Origin: JBAXBF01 sp034429745
GTDB taxonomy: Bacteria; Chloroflexota; Anaerolineae; Anaerolineales; DRKV01
Reading direction: 5' to 3'
Assembly (NCBI GenBank): GCA_034429745.1
Contig: DAOUFY010000152.1
Coordinates: forward strand, 1 to 18,041
DNA length: 18,041 bases
Shown here: positions 15,787 to 18,041 of the stretch, one piece after another
How positions within the stretch are numbered: position 1 is the first letter of the stretch
Layout: each line of letters opens with the position of its first letter
Position numbers and translations under genes: made by a program
Notes under the pieces: generated by a model
The model's database searches: none
What the model was told of the DNA's origin: nothing
Seen by the model: only the letters and a program-made list of their open reading frames with translations

Positions 15787-15811
15787 AACTCATTGGCTAA
15801 ATAGTAAATGC

Positions 15812-16687
15812 ATGGAACAGAATCTTATACCTTATCTTGTAGAGCTAAACCGCCTAACATCAGTGGATTTACCCCCTGATGTAGAGATAGCGTTGATAAA
15901 GGTTTTACAAAAAGAAGAAATCGGAAGCGCTGCATATAGAGCTATGGATGCAATAATAGAAAACGTCCGACTTGCTCGTCAGAAATCTCTCCCTATTTGC
16001 CAAGATACTGGTACGTTATTGTATTATGTAAATTATCCTTATGGATGGAGTCAGAATGAAATTCGGCAACAGATTCAAGAGGCGGTTGTCCAAGCTACAA
16101 AAATGAATTATTTGCGGCCAAATGTTGTTGATACAATTGCAGGAAAAAATACAGGAAACAATTTAGGAGATGAATATCATCCAACGATTCACTTTAAGGA
16201 AGTCAATTCTTCCCGTATGACTATTGATTTGATATTAAAGGGTGGGGGGTGTGAAAATGTTGGCTGTCAATACAGCTTGCCGGAACAACGAATTAAAGCC
16301 GGGAGAGATTTAGAGGGTGTAAGAAAAGTAATTCTCGATGCTGTTTTTCAAGCTCAAGGAAGGGGATGTTCACCAGGATTTTTAGGAGTTGCGATTGGGG
16401 GGGATAGAGGTTCGTCCTACTTGGCTTCAAAAGAAGTATTCCTTAAAAAGGTGGATGAGGAAAATCCTGACCCAATTTTATCAGAATTAGAAAGGCGAAT
16501 AACAGTAGAAGCTAATGAGTTAGGTATTGGCGCTATGGGCTTTGGGGGAAATACAACGATCGTTAGAACGTTTATTAGAGCTTTACATCGGATACCAGCT
16601 AGTTATTTTGTTAGTATCTCTTATATGTGTTGGGCATTTCGCAGAAGGCGAATGATTATTGAGGGTTCTTCTGTTTTTTATGAATAG
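15812..16687 (+). CDS. Class I fumarate hydratase (fumarase/TtdA-type), alpha subunit
   Basis: A 291-residue alpha subunit of a two-subunit, [4Fe-4S]-dependent hydro-lyase that adds water to fumarate to give malate; a tartrate dehydratase (TtdAB) role cannot be fully excluded. Likely cluster ligands are Cys63 in 'LPICQDTGTLL', Cys186 in 'GRGCSPGFLGVAIGGDRG' and Cys273 in 'VSISYMCWAFRR'; spacing fits the three ligands of the single-chain FumA enzymes. 'KGGGCENVGCQYSLPE' (143-158) is the conserved loop, here with extra cysteines 147 and 152. The cluster is normally oxygen-sensitive, in line with an anaerobe. ATG 15812 has no clear Shine-Dalgarno upstream, unlike most genes here; the lack of an upstream in-frame alternative makes this start likely. 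The beta subunit begins 19 nt after its stop. Confidence 0.93.
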   Translation: MEQNLIPYLVELNRLTSVDLPPDVEIALIKVLQKEEIGSAAYRAMDAIIENVRLARQKSLPICQDTGTLLYYVNYPYGWSQNEIRQQIQEAVVQATKMNYLRPNVVDTIAGKNTGNNLGDEYHPTIHFKEVNSSRMTIDLILKGGGCENVGCQYSLPEQRIKAGRDLEGVRKVILDAVFQAQGRGCSPGFLGVAIGGDRGSSYLASKEVFLKKVDEENPDPILSELERRITVEANELGIGAMGFGGNTTIVRTFIRALHRIPASYFVSISYMCWAFRRRRMIIEGSSVFYE

Positions 16688-16706
16688 CGTTGGGTTGAGG
16701 CAAGAG

Positions 16707-17336
16707 ATGAACTCGCTAAAAAGACTAACTGTGCCATTAATGGATGAAGACATTATTTCGCTGAAGGTAGGAGAGGCAGTTTTACTTAATGGCGTTGTAT
16801 GTACTGCTCGTGATGCAGTTCATAAATGGCTCGTAGATACCTTTGTGGCGAATAAAAGAAAAATAACACGGGAAGATGAAATAGATTTTCAGAAAATTCA
16901 AAATTTTTTAAAGAATGGAGTAATATATCATTGCGGGCCAATTGTATCTCAAGATGATTATGGTGGATATAGAGTGCTTGCTGCCGGGCCAACAACAAGT
17001 ATCCGAGAAGAAGAATATGAAGCGGATGTAATGAAGTTATTTAATGTTAAAGCTGTTATTGGTAAGGGGGGTATGGGGGAGAGGACTTTAAATGCCTGTA
17101 GGGAACAAACAGCTGTATATTTACATGCTGTAGGAGGGGCTGCTGTCTTTCTGGGAAATACTGTTGAAACTGTAATGGATGTTATTAAACTTGAGTTTGG
17201 TATTCCAGAGGCTATTTGGGTATTAAAAGTAAAAGATTTCCCGGCAATTGTAACGATGGATGCACATGGAAATAGCCTTCACTCAATAATTGAGGAAAAT
17301 TCAAGAAGAAAACTTGAGCAATTAATTAAAACCTAA
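16707..17336 (+). CDS. Class I fumarate hydratase (fumarase/TtdB-type), beta subunit
   Basis: A 209-residue beta subunit that completes the active site of the dehydratase. Visible marks are 'LKVGEAVLLNGVVCTARDAVHK' (the Thr-Ala-Arg-Asp-x-x-His signature), 'YHCGPIV', 'AAGPTTSIREEEYE', 'VIGKGGMGERTL' and 'VYLHAVGGAAVFLGNTV', all characteristic of TtdB/FumB C-terminal domains. I chose ATG 16707 because GAGG sits 6 nt upstream and the protein then starts one segment before the first core strand. Earlier Met codons (16680 and 16659) would overlap the alpha gene and lack a well-placed ribosome binding site. In single-chain bacterial FumA the same alpha and beta parts are joined. The stop TAA overlaps the stop of the convergent gene at the right edge by 4 bp. 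Confidence 0.93.
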   Translation: MNSLKRLTVPLMDEDIISLKVGEAVLLNGVVCTARDAVHKWLVDTFVANKRKITREDEIDFQKIQNFLKNGVIYHCGPIVSQDDYGGYRVLAAGPTTSIREEEYEADVMKLFNVKAVIGKGGMGERTLNACREQTAVYLHAVGGAAVFLGNTVETVMDVIKLEFGIPEAIWVLKVKDFPAIVTMDAHGNSLHSIIEENSRRKLEQLIKT

Positions 17337-18041
17337 ATAACCTCTAAATACTCCAGACAAATGGTTGATTGAATTGATTGTTTATCTTTCTCTTTCATCA
17401 CAGCTTTAAATTCCCCATAAGGTGTATTCACTATTGCAGATACATTCACCGTTAAGATAATAGATTTGGCTTCTTTAGGCTTCATGACCAATGCATAACC
17501 GAAGCGATAATCAATGACGGATTTATCCTCAAAAGGTAGATATTCCCAGAAAAAGTCAGTAGAGTTCTCGGTATTGCCATTGATGAAAGGAATAAGATTT
17601 CTTAATTCAATAGTACAAATTCTTTCGGAGCTTTCTTGAGCAGAGAAAAAGTTTAAATCCGGAGTTATGATAATTTTATGGACTATAGCACTATCCATAT
17701 AATGATTAGCGGTACGAGGAAAAATATCGAGTATCATTGGCGGCTTTCTGCCAGTACTTTGTCGAAGGTTGCAAGCAAAACGGGCACTAGAGATGGGGCA
17801 ATCAATTTCCGGCTGAAAAAAGCAAGCGACAAATAGAATATAAAAATGATTATCTCTTAGGAGTGATAAAAGTTTTGGGTATTTTTCTTTGATGATGGCT
17901 TTTTTACTTAATTGTTGGATATGAGAAGTTAAATGCCACCATAAAGGCTTTCTGAATATTATTGTTGGAGCAGTTGGTACAATACCGCTGATTACAGATT
18001 CAACAATTTTTTTATTATTTATTGTACTTTGAGCACTACTT
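17333..18041 (-). CDS. Hypothetical protein, 3' part of a gene cut by the right edge
   Basis: I do not recognise this protein. Translating the frame upstream of the Met at 17737 shows no stop codon up to 18040. The gene therefore continues beyond the window and at least 235 C-terminal residues are present; the Met at 17737 is probably internal. From the visible N-terminus: a Ser/Asn/Lys stretch, a segment with 'FRKPLWWHLTSHIQQL' and a Lys-rich helix ('KKAIIKEKYPKLLSLL'), a strand-like 'HFYILFVACFF', then 'CPISSARFACNL'. The last roughly 130 residues alternate hydrophobic and polar residues ('VHKIIITPDL', 'ICTIELRNLIPFI', 'SIILTVNVSAIV', 'STICLEYLEVI'), suggesting beta-sheet. No signal peptide or membrane span is seen in this part. 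Stop TAG (17335-17333) overlaps the fumarase beta stop by 4 bp, convergent. Confidence 0.6.
   Translation of the reverse strand, partial: SSAQSTINNKKIVESVISGIVPTAPTIIFRKPLWWHLTSHIQQLSKKAIIKEKYPKLLSLLRDNHFYILFVACFFQPEIDCPISSARFACNLRQSTGRKPPMILDIFPRTANHYMDSAIVHKIIITPDLNFFSAQESSERICTIELRNLIPFINGNTENSTDFFWEYLPFEDKSVIDYRFGYALVMKPKEAKSIILTVNVSAIVNTPYGEFKAVMKEKDKQSIQSTICLEYLEVI

Noticed and set aside
16659..16706. Earlier Met codons for the fumarase beta subunit
   Set aside because: They overlap the alpha subunit's end, lack a well-spaced ribosome binding site and give an N-terminus foreign to the family.
17333..17737. A complete 134-residue gene starting at 17737
   Set aside because: The frame continues open upstream to the window edge without a stop, so this Met is more likely internal.
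1..18041. CRISPR array, tRNA/rRNA genes, IS elements or prophage genes
   Set aside because: No spaced direct repeats, transposase or integrase motifs, cloverleaf-like sequences or phage structural proteins were seen; intergenic gaps are all short (226 bp at most).

Overview
The window looks like a chromosomal segment of an AT-rich, strictly anaerobic Gram-positive bacterium. The best guess is a Clostridia member of the Peptococcaceae / Desulfotomaculum-Pelotomaculum type. Reasons: a bacterial HdrCBA-MvhDGA electron-bifurcation cluster, a two-subunit oxygen-sensitive (class I) fumarase, a transaldolase/phosphoglucose isomerase fusion, a lipoprotein solute-binding protein, and strong AGGAGG-type ribosome binding sites throughout. 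No 16S or other phylogenetic marker is present, so the taxonomic reading is inference.

Layout. Positions 1-276 (+) hold the 3' end of a glycosyltransferase gene. From 8431 down to 273 (-) runs a long same-strand block: hdrC, hdrB, hdrA, mvhD, mvhG, mvhA, a NiFe-hydrogenase maturation protease, a small cyclic-nucleotide-binding-fold protein and a cyclophilin. Its core genes overlap or nearly touch, and a promoter-like element lies at about 8483-8511. The divergent strand (8658-13930, +) holds tkt, rpiB and the transaldolase-PGI fusion, all overlapping, followed by a solute-binding lipoprotein (13993-14742, +). A perfect 30-bp palindrome (14771-14800) then separates it from a convergent amino-acid ABC permease (15677-14850, -). 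Positions 15812-17336 (+) carry the alpha and beta subunits of a class I fumarase/tartrate-type dehydratase. The right edge (17333-18041, -) is the 3' part of an unrecognised gene whose reading frame stays open to the window end.

How they work together. HdrABC with MvhADG is expected to be a soluble complex that oxidises H2 (or runs in reverse) while splitting electrons between ferredoxin and a disulfide-type or other high-potential acceptor. The maturation protease would process the large subunit MvhA. Downstream of it sits a cyclic-nucleotide-binding-fold protein that lacks the usual ligand-binding residues, the most intriguing small gene here. The tkt-rpiB-talpgi operon supplies the non-oxidative pentose phosphate pathway and hexose phosphate isomerisation. 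The fumarase fits a (possibly reversed or partial) TCA pathway typical of syntrophs and sulfate reducers.

No RNA genes, insertion sequences, prophage genes or CRISPR arrays were seen. I found no clear-cut novel system. The best leads are the degenerate CNB protein tied to the Hdr/Mvh operon, the hairpin between mvhA and the protease gene, the unknown gene at the right edge, and the split ABC transporter around a palindromic terminator.
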